DNA of 64,000 bases from Epichloe hybrida. Its lineage: Eukaryota > Ascomycota > Sordariomycetes > Hypocreales > Clavicipitaceae. The translations under genes were made by a program, and so were the position numbers. This document shows positions 1-11,033 of this stretch, piece by piece (positions within the stretch are counted from its first letter, which is position 1; each line of letters begins with the position of its first letter). The stretch spans positions 248,001-312,000 of the forward strand of contig JAFEKR010000033.1 in the NCBI GenBank assembly GCA_019022495.1. Reading direction: 5' to 3'. Below the pieces are notes generated by a model. The model saw nothing but the letters and a program-made list of their open reading frames with translations, was not told where the DNA came from and did not search any database.

Positions 1-1
1 C

Positions 2-277
2 TCTCATTCAAGAAGCGGAAGTGGATCGGCACTCGGCCGACGATCTGGCGAAATTCCCGGCATACAAGAGGAAGACGAAGAAGCCGCGGTCGAAGAAGTC
101 GAGGCAGAAGTTGATGAAGAAGTTGAAGAAGTCGACTCGTTCCAACCCGTCGCGGGCAGACCAGACGAATGGATTGAGGAGCAGATTTTGGAAGCCGAAC
201 CACCTCGGACGCCTGCACCAGAACTGGAGACGGCAACAGCTGCGGTTGTTGGTCAAGAAAGCAAGGCTGACGCCTGA
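2..277 (+). CDS. C-terminal end of an unidentified acidic protein (5' partial)
   Basis: An open frame enters from the left edge and ends at TGA 275-277, giving 91 residues. The middle is strongly acidic, rich in EE, VEE and DEE steps, with a Ser/Gly/Arg stretch before it and a Pro/Glu/Ala tail after it (GRPDEWIEEQ, then PPRTPAPELE). The other two forward frames give Arg/Lys-rich translations that look like shadows of the Glu codons. I do not recognise the family. An acidic low-complexity tail of this kind is usually disordered. The coding call rests on the bias and on the frame reaching the edge, so it is moderate. Confidence 0.5.
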   Translation, partial: SHSRSGSGSALGRRSGEIPGIQEEDEEAAVEEVEAEVDEEVEEVDSFQPVAGRPDEWIEEQILEAEPPRTPAPELETATAAVVGQESKADA

Positions 278-886
278 CATTCACCGTGGTCTAGAATTAG
301 ACCTTGGTTTCGTCGTGCGTCCAGGGTTCGTGGGCCGAAGTCGAACTAAGGAACCACATATTTGACGCACATTTACGAGGTAGCAGCATTTCTTCATCCC
401 CATGTCCATCTTTCTTTTATATGCGAATGTACATACTCTTCTGTGGGAGGCGCCGAGTGCCACCGCTGCAGGCAGACCGTACCTCTGTTGTTTTGCTCCC
501 AGTTTTCTTTTGTAACACGGAAATACACTAGGCAGGTGGACGAGGGCTGCAGGATTGGGAGGAATATACCCGCGCGAGGATGTTGATACTGTTCAGTAGG
601 GCTTGGAGGAAATACACCAGTACACCAGTTGCATCATGTGGCCGACCTTGTACACCAGCAGTTCATCCCTTCCAAAGCATCGCGATGATGGTCTTGCGTC
701 AGAGTTTCCAATATCGTTCCATAAGCCCATGACAGCAGCAGCAGCAGCAGCAGCAGCAACATAAGGGGTATATCTTCCAAAATACGCCACACAGCCCTCC
801 TAGATGTGTATGCAACCCAACCCAAACCAACTCAAACGTCGACGCGAACAAACAGCACAGCCCTTTATAGCCAAGCAGCCATTTCA
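278..886. other. Intergenic / 3' UTRs with a (CAG)n microsatellite
   Basis: This stretch holds the 3' flank of the leftmost gene and, on the other strand, the 3' flank of ILM1, which is convergent with it. A perfect CAG run of about 26 bp lies at 733-758. No further gene was recognised. Confidence 0.6.
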
Positions 887-1612
887 TTACTCATCGCGAT
901 CATGCCTCGCGCTTTCTCGTCTCGCGTTCCGTCTCATTCTGTCCACAACACCCGATCTCTCTTCCCTCAACGTGACCCAAACCCAGAACCAAGCAATCAT
1001 CTCGATAAAGGCGAATGTGAAGAAGACGCGGTTCTTCAACCCATCGCCTCCCCATCCCGCAGCCTGGTAAGACGGGTTGTACCCACCCCTAGTACGGTAT
1101 CCGGCACCGCCATAGATGGGCGAAGACGGGCCAAACGCGTAAATGTAAAACGTCGAGAGAATCGAGAACAAGGCCCTGACCGGCGCTGCAATGCATTAGC
1201 GCCGGCGGGAGCTGCCCATGACCAGATTGATCTGTCGGAATGCGCAGAGAGAGAGAGAGAGAGAGAGACATACCCTGTGTGCCCCAGTAGTAAAGCGATC
1301 CCAGCTCCTCGGGCATAGAAAAGCTCAGCAGGTCGCTGAAGCCGAAGAAGGCGAGGACGGAGCCCAGGAAGGCGAGGGCGTGGCTTTGGGCGTCGAAGCC
1401 GCGGGCGTGGGGCTGGGTCCGTTCCGTCAGAAAAGAGGGTTTCGGGCTCGGATGTGAGGATGTGATTTACTCACTATGCCCATGCTCTGGCCGAGGACCT
1501 GCACGAGAATCTGGTCGGGTATTCGGCGGGGGTTGGTGATGAAGATGAAGCCGAGGGTTATGTGGAAGAGGGATATGGATGTGATGAGGGTTTTGGAGGT
1601 GATGATTGCCAT
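887..1612 (-). CDS. ILM1: Ilm1 family protein (increased loss of mitochondrial DNA 1)
   Basis: Three exons on the minus strand, 1612-1475, 1412-1274 and 1185-887, join into a 191-aa protein. The protein starts MAIITSKTLITS, and exon 2 opens PHARGFDAQSHALAF. Exon 3 contains GGDGLKNRVFFTFAFIEM and a WFWVWVTLREE block. These match my memory of the fungal Ilm1 family, small multi-span membrane proteins found in S. cerevisiae as needed for mitochondrial DNA maintenance and since placed at the ER. Four hydrophobic segments are visible. Both introns are GT-AG (62 and 88 nt); the second carries a GA/CT microsatellite next to its donor. I chose the ATG at 1612 rather than 1666 because family members start at this point and its context is good (gcaaccATGGC). 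The gene is divergent from CDC43. Confidence 0.85.
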
Positions 1613-1982
1613 GGTTGCTTGGGAAAAGGGGGGCGTGATTTGGAAGAGGCCTGCCTGGGTGGACATGTACTTTTCTGATTAAGGAAGTGTGGTTCGAAAC
1701 GATGTCGGATGGACGAAGTCACAAAGGTACAATGAGGTGGGGACGAATGTGGCCAGGCGGTGGTGGTTGGAGATGGAGCAGCGGCCCCATTGGTAGCGGG
1801 CATGTTTCTTTCAGACGACCCTTGGCAATGTTGTATGTACACAAATTTGAAAAAAAATCAGATTCATCGAAACGAAACCACAGACACCAAGACGGCTCAC
1901 TGCACTATAGCAGACGAATTCCTTCTTTCCGGGGGGAATTAAACCTAGGGCGTGAAAAAGTCCACAATCCCGCTCGCCAACC
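1613..1982. promoter_or_regulatory. Shared divergent promoter region of ILM1 and CDC43
   Basis: About 370 bp separate the two start codons, which point away from each other. No clear TATA box or defined binding site was identified, so this is called from gene orientation only. Confidence 0.5.
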
Positions 1983-3484
1983 ATGGCCGCCGCGTCGATA
2001 GACAGGGACAAACACGTCAAGTACTGGCGGCGATGCTTCACGTCGTATCTTCCGTCGGCCTACACGGCCAACGACTCTACCCGCCTCACGTTTGCCTACT
2101 TCATCGTCTCGGCCTTGGATCTCCTCTCGGCACCACTTACGCCGCAGGACCGCTCATCCATCCGCTCATGGGTTCTGAGCCTCCAGCACCCACAAGGCGG
2201 CTTCTGCGGCAGCCCGACTCACATGCTGGCGGGCCAGCACTCGACAAAGGCCTCGGCTAATTTGGCTGCCACGTTTTTCGCCTTGCTTCTCCTGGGCGTG
2301 GCGGCCGAGACGGACGACGAGGCCGCCGCAGCGTTTGCTGGCGTCGAGCGGAGGAAGCTGCTGCGCTGGATGAAGAAGCTGCAGAGGGAGGATGGAAGTT
2401 TCGGCCAAGTACTTTGGGATGGGGACGCCGTGGGAGGCAGAGACATGAGGCATAGCTACTTGGCGAGTTGCATTCGCTGGATGCTGAGAGGAGACGCGAG
2501 GGAGGGGGAGAGTGCCTGGCGGGAGGAGAAGGACATTGATGTGGACGGCATCATCCATCATGTTCGCCATGCACAGGTAGGCAGGCAGGCAGGCAGGCAG
2601 GTAGGCGGTGAGCTGCACGTTCTGACAATGCTAACATCATAAGACGTACGATGGCGGTGTGGCAGAAGCTTCGGACCACGAGTCTCACGGTACGTAACTA
2701 CGCCGAGGGAGGGAACAAAACTGACGCTGACGCTGACGCATTTGACCGACGCAAAATGAAATGATCAGCTGGCTATGCGTACTGCGCCATTGGTGCTCTA
2801 TACATGCTTGATCGCCCGCCGTGCTCGACGTCCTCCTCGCACAGCAGCTCTGCTGTCGACAGGGGCGTGCCGGACCGGGCAGCTCTCGTGCGGTTCCTTG
2901 TCCACAGGCAATTCAATTATCTCGCCAAGGAAGAAGAGGACGACGACGAGGAGGACAACGAGAACTTTGTTGAAACCAGGCTGGGCGATTTGTCCTTGGG
3001 AAACGGCTGCACGCACGTGGGATGGAACGGACGATGGAACAAGAAGGCCGACACATGCTATTGCTGGTGGGTTGCTGGCACGCTCTCGGTAAGGTTGGCG
3101 CTGGCTCCGCAAGGAAAGCAAAGAAGCATGCTCATCAGTGATGAAACACTTTTTTTTTTTTTTTTTTAGATGGTTGGCTCGTTTCACGCCGTCAACATAG
3201 CGCCGTCACGGGCGTATCTGCTGGACATTACGCAGCAGCGCATCGGCGGCTTCTCCAAGCACGCGGGCGGACACCCGGATCTGTATCATTCGTATCTGGG
3301 CCTGGCTGCGCTGGCCCTCACGGGCGACGAGGACTTGAAGGACTTGGATGTCGGGCTGTGCTGCAGCAGGGAGACTGTTCGGAAGATTCAATTGGCGCGA
3401 GGGGGATTGCTGCGAGAATGTGCGGATGGGAGGGCAGAGCGCGGGAGGGGAGAGTTCTGGGGGAGCATTCAAGAGCAGACATGA
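1983..3484 (+). CDS. CDC43: Geranylgeranyltransferase type I beta subunit
   Basis: Four exons, 1983-2576, 2644-2689, 2769-3088 and 3170-3484, encode 424 aa. The protein would attach geranylgeranyl groups to CaaX-Leu proteins such as Rho/Cdc42 GTPases, as the beta chain beside the shared alpha subunit (Ram2). The prenyltransferase alpha-alpha barrel repeats are visible: HPQGGFCGSP, EDGSFGQVLWD, TYDGGVAEAS...SHAGYAYCAIGALYML, and GGFSKHAGGHPDLYHSYLGL. The zinc ligands are expected in ADTCYCWW (Asp and Cys) and in the HPDLYHSY His. Splices are GT-AG and keep the frame. Intron 1 contains a GGCA microsatellite and intron 3 ends in a 17-T run. An acidic insert (EEEDDDEEDNEN) lies between repeats. 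The length is somewhat above the yeast protein, as is usual in filamentous fungi. Confidence 0.93.
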
Positions 3485-3740
3485 GGCCATGGCATCCTAG
3501 AATTTTGATAGTGGCCGAGCTTGCTTCACAGAGCAAAGGACGCACGCAACAAGTGACGGCAAGCTTTTTTTTGTTCCTGGTCACGCGCTCGGGTGACCTG
3601 TTTGACTGAAGTTCACCTTTCGGCAATGCCAACCAAACCCTCGACTTGATTTGCCGAGATTCTCCCGCCAACTTAACGACGAACGACAATGAAGCCTCTT
3701 GTTCAACAACAACAACATACAACACCATACAACACAAGCC

Positions 3741-4197
3741 ATGTCCTCCTCGTCGCAACAAGAACCCGGGAAAGACCCGTGGGACAGCGAAGCCAAAGAA
3801 AAGTTTGAAACGTGCGCCATCCTCGGTCGCATTTGCCCGCACCGTCCGCTAACTGTGTTCAGAAAATCCAAAAGCAAGTTCTACGACCCTTGCCAGGAAG
3901 CAGCGCAGCGAAGCTACAAATGTCTGTATCGCAACCGAGGGGATAAGGCCATGTGCGGCGAGTATTTCCAGTACGTGAGCCCTCCCTCCGCTCCGGCCAT
4001 GACGTGACGGGAACATTTGTGATGCACGGTGGACGGACGCTGATCTGATGGGATGGGGGCGCAGGGCGTACAGGGATTGCAAGGCTGCTTGGGTGAGTTT
4101 GCCACGACTCACATACGGTACGGAAAAGCATTCCTGTCTGACTCGTAGTCTGCAGACGGAGCGACGAAAGAAGGAAAAGGGCGGCTTCTTTGGATGA
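3741..4197 (+). CDS. COX23: Cox23-like twin CX9C mitochondrial protein
   Basis: Four small exons, 3741-3811, 3863-3970, 4065-4092 and 4156-4197, encode 82 aa. The protein has two CX9C motifs that form a CHCH domain (CQEAAQRSYKC and CGEYFQAYRDC), preceded by KSKSKFYDP and followed by KAAWTERRKKEKGGFFG. This is the pattern of Cox23, an intermembrane-space protein imported by the Mia40 relay and needed for cytochrome c oxidase assembly and copper handling. Intron 1 (51 nt) carries a textbook CTAAC branch site. The second motif is interrupted by an intron after its fifth residue (frame CA|G), so no single-frame reading shows the domain. The gene sits on the same strand as CDC43 upstream and MDM20 downstream. 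Confidence 0.88.
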
Positions 4198-4756
4198 ACT
4201 ACGAGCGACGCGGAACACAAGAACTCGGGTTGGAATGGGGACGACCGAGCGGTCGGGAGCCCCGTGACGTCGAGGGAGAAGCTGTTGTGATGTACTATGA
4301 CGCACGGCTCTTGTAGAGGGACGTTCCCTGGTGTAGTGTACGATTTCCATGTACAAGAGGCATATAATAATGGTGATTGATGCCCATTGCCAAGGAATGT
4401 GGCATGGCGATGGAAGCTTGAAAGGTTGCGGTCGGAATCTAGGTTCAATTGGGGGAGTGTACTATTTGTCCCTGTCACTGCCTAATTAAATATCAAACGA
4501 CTTGTAGTGCTGGTTCGCATCCAGACATGGCCAAAAGGGAAGCCAAAAGGTGAAGCCAACAAGTGAAGAGTGTTCCAATCCGACCTGTGCCAGATTGTGA
4601 GTTTCTGCGTACAGTGTCCAAAACACTGTCCAAGGTTCCATCCCAGACAGCCCCTCCATGGCACCCATGTCTGTCTGTCTGCCTGCCCCGCCAAAGGTGC
4701 AGATGCCAAACTGCAGAATTCAACGTGAATCCCGCAACCAACGCCTCTCACATGTC
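4198..4756. other. Intergenic: COX23 3' flank and MDM20 promoter
   Basis: No gene, RNA or repeat of note was recognised here. In-frame extensions upstream of the MDM20 ATG exist but lack family resemblance. Confidence 0.55.
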
Positions 4757-7700
4757 ATGAGCCGCCAACGCCCCCGTCTCAGAAACGGGACCGATCTCCA
4801 GCTCCAGTCTGCTTTTCAAGATGGGAACTGGGCTGCGGCGATGCGGCTTGCCCAGCAGCGGGCGCGGACGTTCAACGACCCGTACTTTGAGGTGAGCACG
4901 TCCATGAGATATGGATGCACTCGGTCAGTCTGAAATACTTGACATGGCCCGCTGACAGGAGATTCCAGATTGTCAAGCTCTGCGCTGAAAGCCAGTTGGA
5001 TGACCCCCACTCCAAGTTCGTCGCTGTTGCTGCCATTGACAAGTTTGTCAAGGATGGCACCGTGGTCAAGGACGTCGATGCCATTGACTTGTTGGAGTGG
5101 TCCACTTTCGAATTGATGCCCGAAGAATCCTTTTCAGAGACGATAGGCCAGCTGAGGGTGAGAGCCGTCAAGGCTGCGCCAAAGGACAAGATCGCTGATA
5201 CGAGGTGTTTGCAATCGTGTCTGTTGCACTGGGACTTGAATGCCGCTCAGCAAGTGCGTATATACTGGCCCTAGTTCTAGGAAAAGGGGAAAGAAAAGAA
5301 AGAAAAAAAAAAGGGGGGGGGGGGGGAAGAAAAGGAAAGGAAAGGAAAAGAGAAGAGAAGTCCCCATTTTCTCATACTGATAGGACTGCATAGATTGCTG
5401 CGATCATCGATAGATCTTTCCCTCAGGATAGGGACTTTATGTTCTGGAACATTGTCATTACTCACATGTTGGCGGTATGTCATCACGCCCGAATTGAATG
5501 GCGGTCGCGGCCTTGGACTGACGTTGAACCAAGAAAAGCAGCCAGGCGCCGCCTGACAAGAAGAAACTGTATGCAATGCTCGCACAAAAGCAAATAGAGC
5601 GGGCAGCGCAACTTACCGAGCAGGCACACGCATCGCAAGCGGGAGAGGGGATGCCCGCGCGAGGCGTCAAGTCTGAGCAGGAAATGCTGTTGCTTTACGA
5701 CATTGTAGAAACTCACGGGACTCCCGAGGATTTCAGGAAGCTCGTTGATAGTCCCGTGTTCTCGCCAGTGGCGCAGTTCCGAATGGGGAGAAAAGAGCTG
5801 TTCCGACGGGCTGCGGCCAAGTACAGGAAGTCGCAACAATGGGGAGCGCTGTGCGACCTGTGTCACGAGTGTCTTTCTGACACGGGGGAGGATGGAGAAC
5901 TGACGCTGTTGGCTTGCGACTGGTCGACATGGAGACAATTCCTTGAGGCTGCTGCCCATCTGAAGGGCACCGACGCAGGGTATGTGTGTGTGTTTTTTTT
6001 ATAGTTTTTTTTTTAGGATGACTGTGAACCAGCGAGCTGACAAGTGGATAGAATTAGAATGGCTGCAAAACTCCAAGATTTGCTGATGAGAATGGCCAAG
6101 TCGAAAAGTCTGAAACCAATCTACAAGAGGAACATACTCCTGGCCAAAGTCTCGGCAGCCTTCACACTCGAGACTAATGACCAAGCGGACGTTGTCAACG
6201 ACAAGCCGTCATCTTCGCGCTTGCAAGAGCTGCTCCTCTATATTGACAGCCAAAAGACAAGCATTGCGTGTTTCGACGACGTCAAAGAGTTGGTGGAGAG
6301 GTTGGACGCCAGTGGCCTGAAGCACGTTGCTTACACCTACGTGCCGGAACTGGCAAGGGCTGCCAAAGACCCGGTGGCTTCTGCTAGGATCCATCTTCTT
6401 TCTCTTAAACTACAATACCTTCTATCGACCTGCCCTATTTCACGAACTCAAGTCGCCGCCGACCTCCCAGCGTCCAAATGCGTCGTCTGCCACTCCAAGT
6501 TTGAGTCGGAATCGTGCGACTCGTGCCTTTCAAAGACATCTTCGGCTGCTTTGAAGACGTACAAATCGGCAACAAAAGAGTTCAGGGGCCATGCAGAGGT
6601 TGAAAATGAAATCCTGCCGGAGCTGGCCCTGGTTGTGGCGCTGTGCCACGTTCAACTGGCTTTCCGTGGCCGACCAGGATACGTTGCCGCTGAAGCCAAG
6701 TCAGAGTATCTCGTCCGCGCTCTCCTCATGCTAGAACATCAGGCCTTCATGACCCCGAAACACAGTCAGATCTGCCTGCTCCTCGTACAATTACATGTCC
6801 TCCTCGGATCAGCCCATCGATGTCGCGAGATCTGGCAAGGGCTGGGCGTGAAGCGGACCATTGTTGACTCGCTTGCGCCCATCTTTTACGATAGGCTGTC
6901 AACCGTTGCACCGATTGTTCTTGACCCTTCCGATAACTGGGGCTGGGATCTGGTTGAGACGTTGCGCGGCCATTTTGCGAATTGCTTGAAACTGAGAATG
7001 CCGAGGAAGCTGATCGACGCATTCGAGGCGGGTAGCTACGGCAGCATCATTGACATGCCAAGATACACTGACAACCTGAGGTCGGGCTGCACCAGGGCCA
7101 TGAGTTTAGTGGAAGAGGTGAGGGCGGATAGGTTGCTGGGCGAGCCTTGCGGCGAGTTCCTGAATGATGCTCGCTTTTGTAAGTTGTTCTTCCCGAGAAG
7201 ATAGATATACGCGGGCAAACGCTGACGACTATCTCAGACGAGGTACCCGACGATCTCGAGTTGAGAGTCGCAGTCGATTACGGATCATTTCCGTCCTGGG
7301 CGTCGAGTGCATCGATGGCGCTGCATGAGCGCCTGAGTCTTGGACCAGGGCTTTCTGTAAGTCATGCGTCCCGTAAAAGCCTGGGACGCAGGGAGACTGA
7401 CGGCGAGAGAGACAGAGCACACGCGTTCATCTGTCACTGCTCAGCGAGGCCTTCCAAAACATTCTCGCCTACAGGCCGCCGAGCGTATACAAGACGACGG
7501 CGGCGGTCATGGGCATCGACTGCACCTTTGTCATGGAGACGATGAGCCGGCTCAGCAACTCCATGTCCAAGTTTCTCGGTGACGCCTCGAAACACTGCAC
7601 GCCGAGCGAAATGTTCTACTACGACTCGGTGCATCTGCTAGCGACCTTCATCTCCCTGTGCGTCAGCATTGACCGGTCCGCGCCGCTTCCCAGCGCCTTT

Positions 7701-8177
7701 GGCCATATGGCCGATGCGATCAAAGCCTCCATGGTCGGCCAACTCGATGGGCTGCCCAGCCCAGCCGAGTCCACCGAGAAGATGGTTTCCACGTTCCGCT
7801 CCCTGCACCAAATCACCATGCTCCACGACACAGCCATGGCGACGAAGCTCGCCACGGCATGGATCCTGACATTCAACGAGCGCGAGAAGGAACGCGATCG
7901 TTCGGGAAGCAGCAATTTGCCAAAGGACGTGGTCGTCCAGGCCAAGAGTCTACAGGCCTGCGCGGAATCAGCCCTCAAGGAGGGCAAGGCAGTCATGTCA
8001 TGGTTGAAGAAGGAGGTTGGGAACGGGGCCGATCTAGGTCGGAGCCTGAGAAGTTGGGCGTTTGAGGACGGGGGGAGCAAAGAGCTGAATGAATTGGTCG
8101 AGGACGGGACGGTCAAGGAGCTGGTCGAGAGCTGGAGGCTCAACGCAGTAGGATGGGGACATGTGAAATGGGAATAG
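4757..8177 (+). CDS. MDM20: NatB N-terminal acetyltransferase auxiliary subunit (Mdm20/Naa25)
   Basis: Seven exons, 4757-4891, 4969-5253, 5394-5474, 5534-5979, 6052-7178, 7238-7356 and 7416-8177, join in frame into 984 aa. NatB acetylates protein N termini beginning Met-Asp, Met-Glu or Met-Asn; Naa25 is the TPR-like ribosome-anchoring subunit. The N terminus MSRQRPRLRNGTDLQLQSAF is typical, and later stretches (QSCLLHWDLNAAQQ, LACDWSTWRQFLEAAAHLKG, LAYRPPSVYKTTAAVMGIDC) match the family from memory. A cysteine cluster CVVCHSKFESESCDSC near residues 475-490 looks like a metal-binding insertion. Intron 2 contains a long A/G-only stretch and intron 4 two T runs. The length fits fungal homologues of about 950 aa. 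Exon 7's start is the least certain junction, since several AG sites are clustered there. Confidence 0.88.
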
Positions 8178-8726
8178 ACGAAAATTAAGACGACACCCAA
8201 TGTTGGAACCTGTTGAAGTATCCCCAGTATAGCTGCCGGCATGCTCTCCCATTTTTTTTTGGGAAACGACACGGCCTCGCAAGGTCACTGACTAGACGCT
8301 ACGTGGTAGACTTGTAGCTCCATGGATGGCACACTTGTACAAATGTACTTTTGATTAGTGCATGTTGATGGCAGAATTGTACAAATGTACTTCTGACCAG
8401 CGGATGCGAATGCACACAAATAGTGACGGCAAGTGCCACGTATTTCCAATTCCAAAGAGAGGAGTCGCACGCCCGCGAACCCGCCAACACGGAGCATCTC
8501 CCCCGGCAAGCAGTGGGGCGACCCGCGCGGCACCAGCAGCCGAGCGCGTCGGGCACCACGTCTATGATCTCATATCACCAAGTCTCAAGCCATGACGCCA
8601 CATGTGCGGGGAAAAGCCCTTTATAAGACGAGTGATCACACAACGGGGGGGAAAGAGGAGTCTCCGGGCTCTCTCTCAACAACAATCCTGTCAGAAACCA
8701 AGCTTCGTCCATCCTACCATCCACCA
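8178..8726. other. Intergenic with a 30-bp direct repeat and a TATA box
   Basis: This is the upstream region of the small ORF at 8727. Two 30-bp copies at 8325-8354 and 8367-8396 differ at three positions and share a core containing TTGTACAAATGTACTT. A TATA-like TTTATAAG lies at 8630-8637, about 90 bp before the ATG, followed by a CT/CAA-rich leader. No other gene was recognised. Confidence 0.6.
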
Positions 8727-8954
8727 ATGCCGTCCGACAAAGACACCACTTCGTCCCGCGACAAGGCCGGGGCCGGGGACCGCGCCCCGCTGTCCGCAGA
8801 GCCGGGCGTCTACCGCGACGACGGGAAGCGTCAGGTTCCGCTGTCGGCAGAGGGCGGCGTGTACGAGCACGATGTTGAGAATGAGCCCAAGACGGGGACG
8901 GCGGGGGAGGGGGGCGTCTCGATAACCAACGAGGGGAACAAGTCCAAGGTGTGA
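8727..8954 (+). CDS. Small hydrophilic protein with repeat-derived C terminus
   Basis: A single-exon ORF of 75 aa with an ATG in good context (ccaccaATGCC) downstream of a TATA box. The sequence is almost entirely charged or small residues, without hydrophobic segments or cysteines. It contains two copies of a motif close to PLSAEPGVY / PLSAEGGVY (around residues 25-33 and 40-48) and then GEGGVSITNEGNKSKV. It is probably disordered, in the manner of fungal stress or conidiation-associated small proteins, but I do not recognise a named family. The 3' end merges into a tandem repeat, and the frame stays open for 29 codons after the TGA, encoding further TNE repeats. Expression is unproven. Confidence 0.55.
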   Translation: MPSDKDTTSSRDKAGAGDRAPLSAEPGVYRDDGKRQVPLSAEGGVYEHDVENEPKTGTAGEGGVSITNEGNKSKV

Positions 8955-9060
8955 GGGACCAACGAGGAGGTGTTAGGGGGCGATTCGATGACGAACGAGG
9001 GAAGTGTGAGGGGGGCGTTTTCGATGACGAACGAGGAGGTGTGAGGGGGGTGTTTTCGAG
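8907..9060 (+). repeat. Degenerate tandem repeat spanning a stop codon
   Basis: About three to four imperfect copies of a 37-47-bp unit built on GGGCG-TTTTCGATGACGAACGAGG and GGTGTGAGGG. The first copy is the last coding part of the small ORF at 8727-8954; the others lie after its stop codon. Confidence 0.7.
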
Positions 9061-9465
9061 GGCAGTGGGATGGGTGGTTGCTTGGAGGTAATCGGGGAGG
9101 CGGGCGAGGACTATGACGAGGAAAGATGCGAGGGAACCCGGAACAACGTACGTCGACGTGGTAGGCGATTGCAGTCTCAGATGCCCGTCGATGGCATTTG
9201 CCGTGGTGTCTCAGGACAACTTGGGCCACCAGAGTGTGTCGACCTGACGACTTCATGGCAAGTTGCGCGCTCAGGTGCAACGGGGTCCGAAAACAAGAGA
9301 ATTGTACTTCTTTGATACATTACAGAGTAGAAGTAACAGATGAACACCTTTTGCCAAAGCTCATACAATGAGTACCGGTTTTACACAAAGAGACTGCTTC
9401 AAGCATGAGTGTACGAATCGTTCCTTGACGGGATTTCCGACTAGTCAGCCCTGTGCGGTTCGCAC
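9061..9465. other. Intergenic between convergent genes
   Basis: This is the 3' flank of both the small repeat-tailed ORF (+) and the SRPK-like kinase (-). Nothing further was recognised. Confidence 0.55.
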
Positions 9466-11033
9466 TCACCCCCGAGCACGCCTTTCTCTCAGACAATCAA
9501 AGATTGGATGTCGGAGCAGCTCCCCGGCCGTCTTCCGTTTCTCAGGTAGCCATTGGAGCATCCCAGAGGCGAAGTCAAGGAACACATCCTTCTCATCGCC
9601 AGCCACTTGAGTTATCGTATCTGCCAGCTTGCTCCTTTTCACAAGGTCTGCGCGGAGAATTTTGTCTGCCCACAGATGAGTGCCTATACCTATAGTTCGT
9701 GCCATCTTCCACTACTTACTCTCATCATTGAAAAACGGACCACCCCAGAACTCGTTCATACTGCTGCATTCCTTGCCGCGCGGGTCAACGACAGGTTTGT
9801 CAAGACGATAGTTCCGAAAGAAGCGCTCCCTTTTGATCAAGTCCTCGTCGGGCTCTCCTAGGAGGGACACCATCTGGGCGAGATGGACATGTGCGTCGTA
9901 CTCGCCATTATCACCGGCGGGCCGGTCGAACAGACTGACATTCTCCATGAGGTTCCACATCTGCGAAGTGTCATGTCAGTACCTCCATGGGGGGGTCGGT
10001 AGGTGCATTCCGGCTCACGAGAAGGCCAAGGTTCCAGATATCGACACTATACGACCACGGACAGCCCAGTATGACCTCGGGGGCGCGAAAACGATGAGAC
10101 TGGATGGCGGAGAGGTGGAAATGACCGTCTGCCAGTCCAGGAAAAGCGAGGTTGAAGTCGGCGAGCTGTGGCAGCAGTCTGGAGCCCTGCAGGGGACCAA
10201 AATCGCCTTGGGAAAGGTACGTTTCGCGGCCGTCCTCGGTTCGGATGTGCCTGGGCTGGGCGCTCTTCCTCTGACGCCTGACGAATTTTCTCAGAACAGC
10301 GTCGTTTTCCAACGTCACCATGATGTTGTCGTCCTTGATGTCTGACAGGCCGTGAGCTGGCTTCGTGGCATTCGGAGGGCGATGAGCTCGGCTTACCTGT
10401 GTGGATGAGACGACATTTCGTGTGCAAGTAGTCGACGGCTTCGAGGAGACAGAACATGAAGAACTTGAGGAGAGGCGGTGCAATCTTCTGCCCCCGTAGT
10501 CTACGCTGGAGCTGGAACAGAGTTTCTCTCATGGGAATGAAGACGAGACATGGGTGCGTCCCGTTTTCGCCCGTCAGTCGGAACTCGTCGATGTGTGTTC
10601 GGACAAAGTCTCGCCCTTGGTGTGATGGGTCGCCGTTGGCTATGATTCTCGAGATCCTGGTCTCCCAAGCTGCACTCATGTCCGAAGCCGCGATCTTGAC
10701 GGCGACAAATCGAGGCACCGACGTGTGTGCGATATTCTCTGCCAGCCACACGGTAGAGAGGACGCCGTAACCCAGCTTCGCGATCGTCTTGAATCTGCCA
10801 TCCAGGACCTGACCGGGTCGTGTGGGGTGGAAGCGCGTCAGCCGGTCGCCCGGTAATAGCAGCTCCTCATCGACGGGTTCGGGTTCGGGTTCGGGTTCGG
10901 GCTCGTTGATCATGTGACTTGTCCGTCTCGAGCGGAGGGGCCCGGGGCCGCCTGACAATCGACGACGAGGCCACAGCGAAGACAATCCCCGCGGCCTTTG
11001 CAGCCAGAGAGCTCGCGGGTTCGTTTTGAACAT
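9466..11033 (-). CDS. SRPK-like serine/threonine protein kinase with a DFN motif
   Basis: Four exons, 11033-10397, 10341-10019, 9960-9720 and 9665-9466, give 466 aa. Kinase landmarks in order are the glycine loop LGYGVLSTVWLAEN, FVAVKIAASD, the catalytic loop HTDIKDDN (assembled across intron 1), ADFNLAFPGL, RAPEVILG, DIWNLGLLMWNL and GMLQWLPEKRKTAGELLRHP. The HTDIK loop and the split lobe are typical of SRPK/CLK-type kinases that phosphorylate SR splicing factors. Filamentous fungi carry expanded, poorly characterised sets of these. The DFG glycine is Asn here (codon AAC). Intron 3 is 54 nt; a closer AG would make it 30 nt, which is too short. Near the N terminus a hexanucleotide repeat codes for an EPEPEPEPEP stretch. 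The Met at residue 41 is an alternative start. Confidence 0.85.

Noticed and set aside
9665..9719. Nearer acceptor giving a 30-nt intron in the kinase gene
   Set aside because: 30 nt is below the usual minimum for fungal introns; the 54-nt choice gives DENKILRADLV, which fits the family better.
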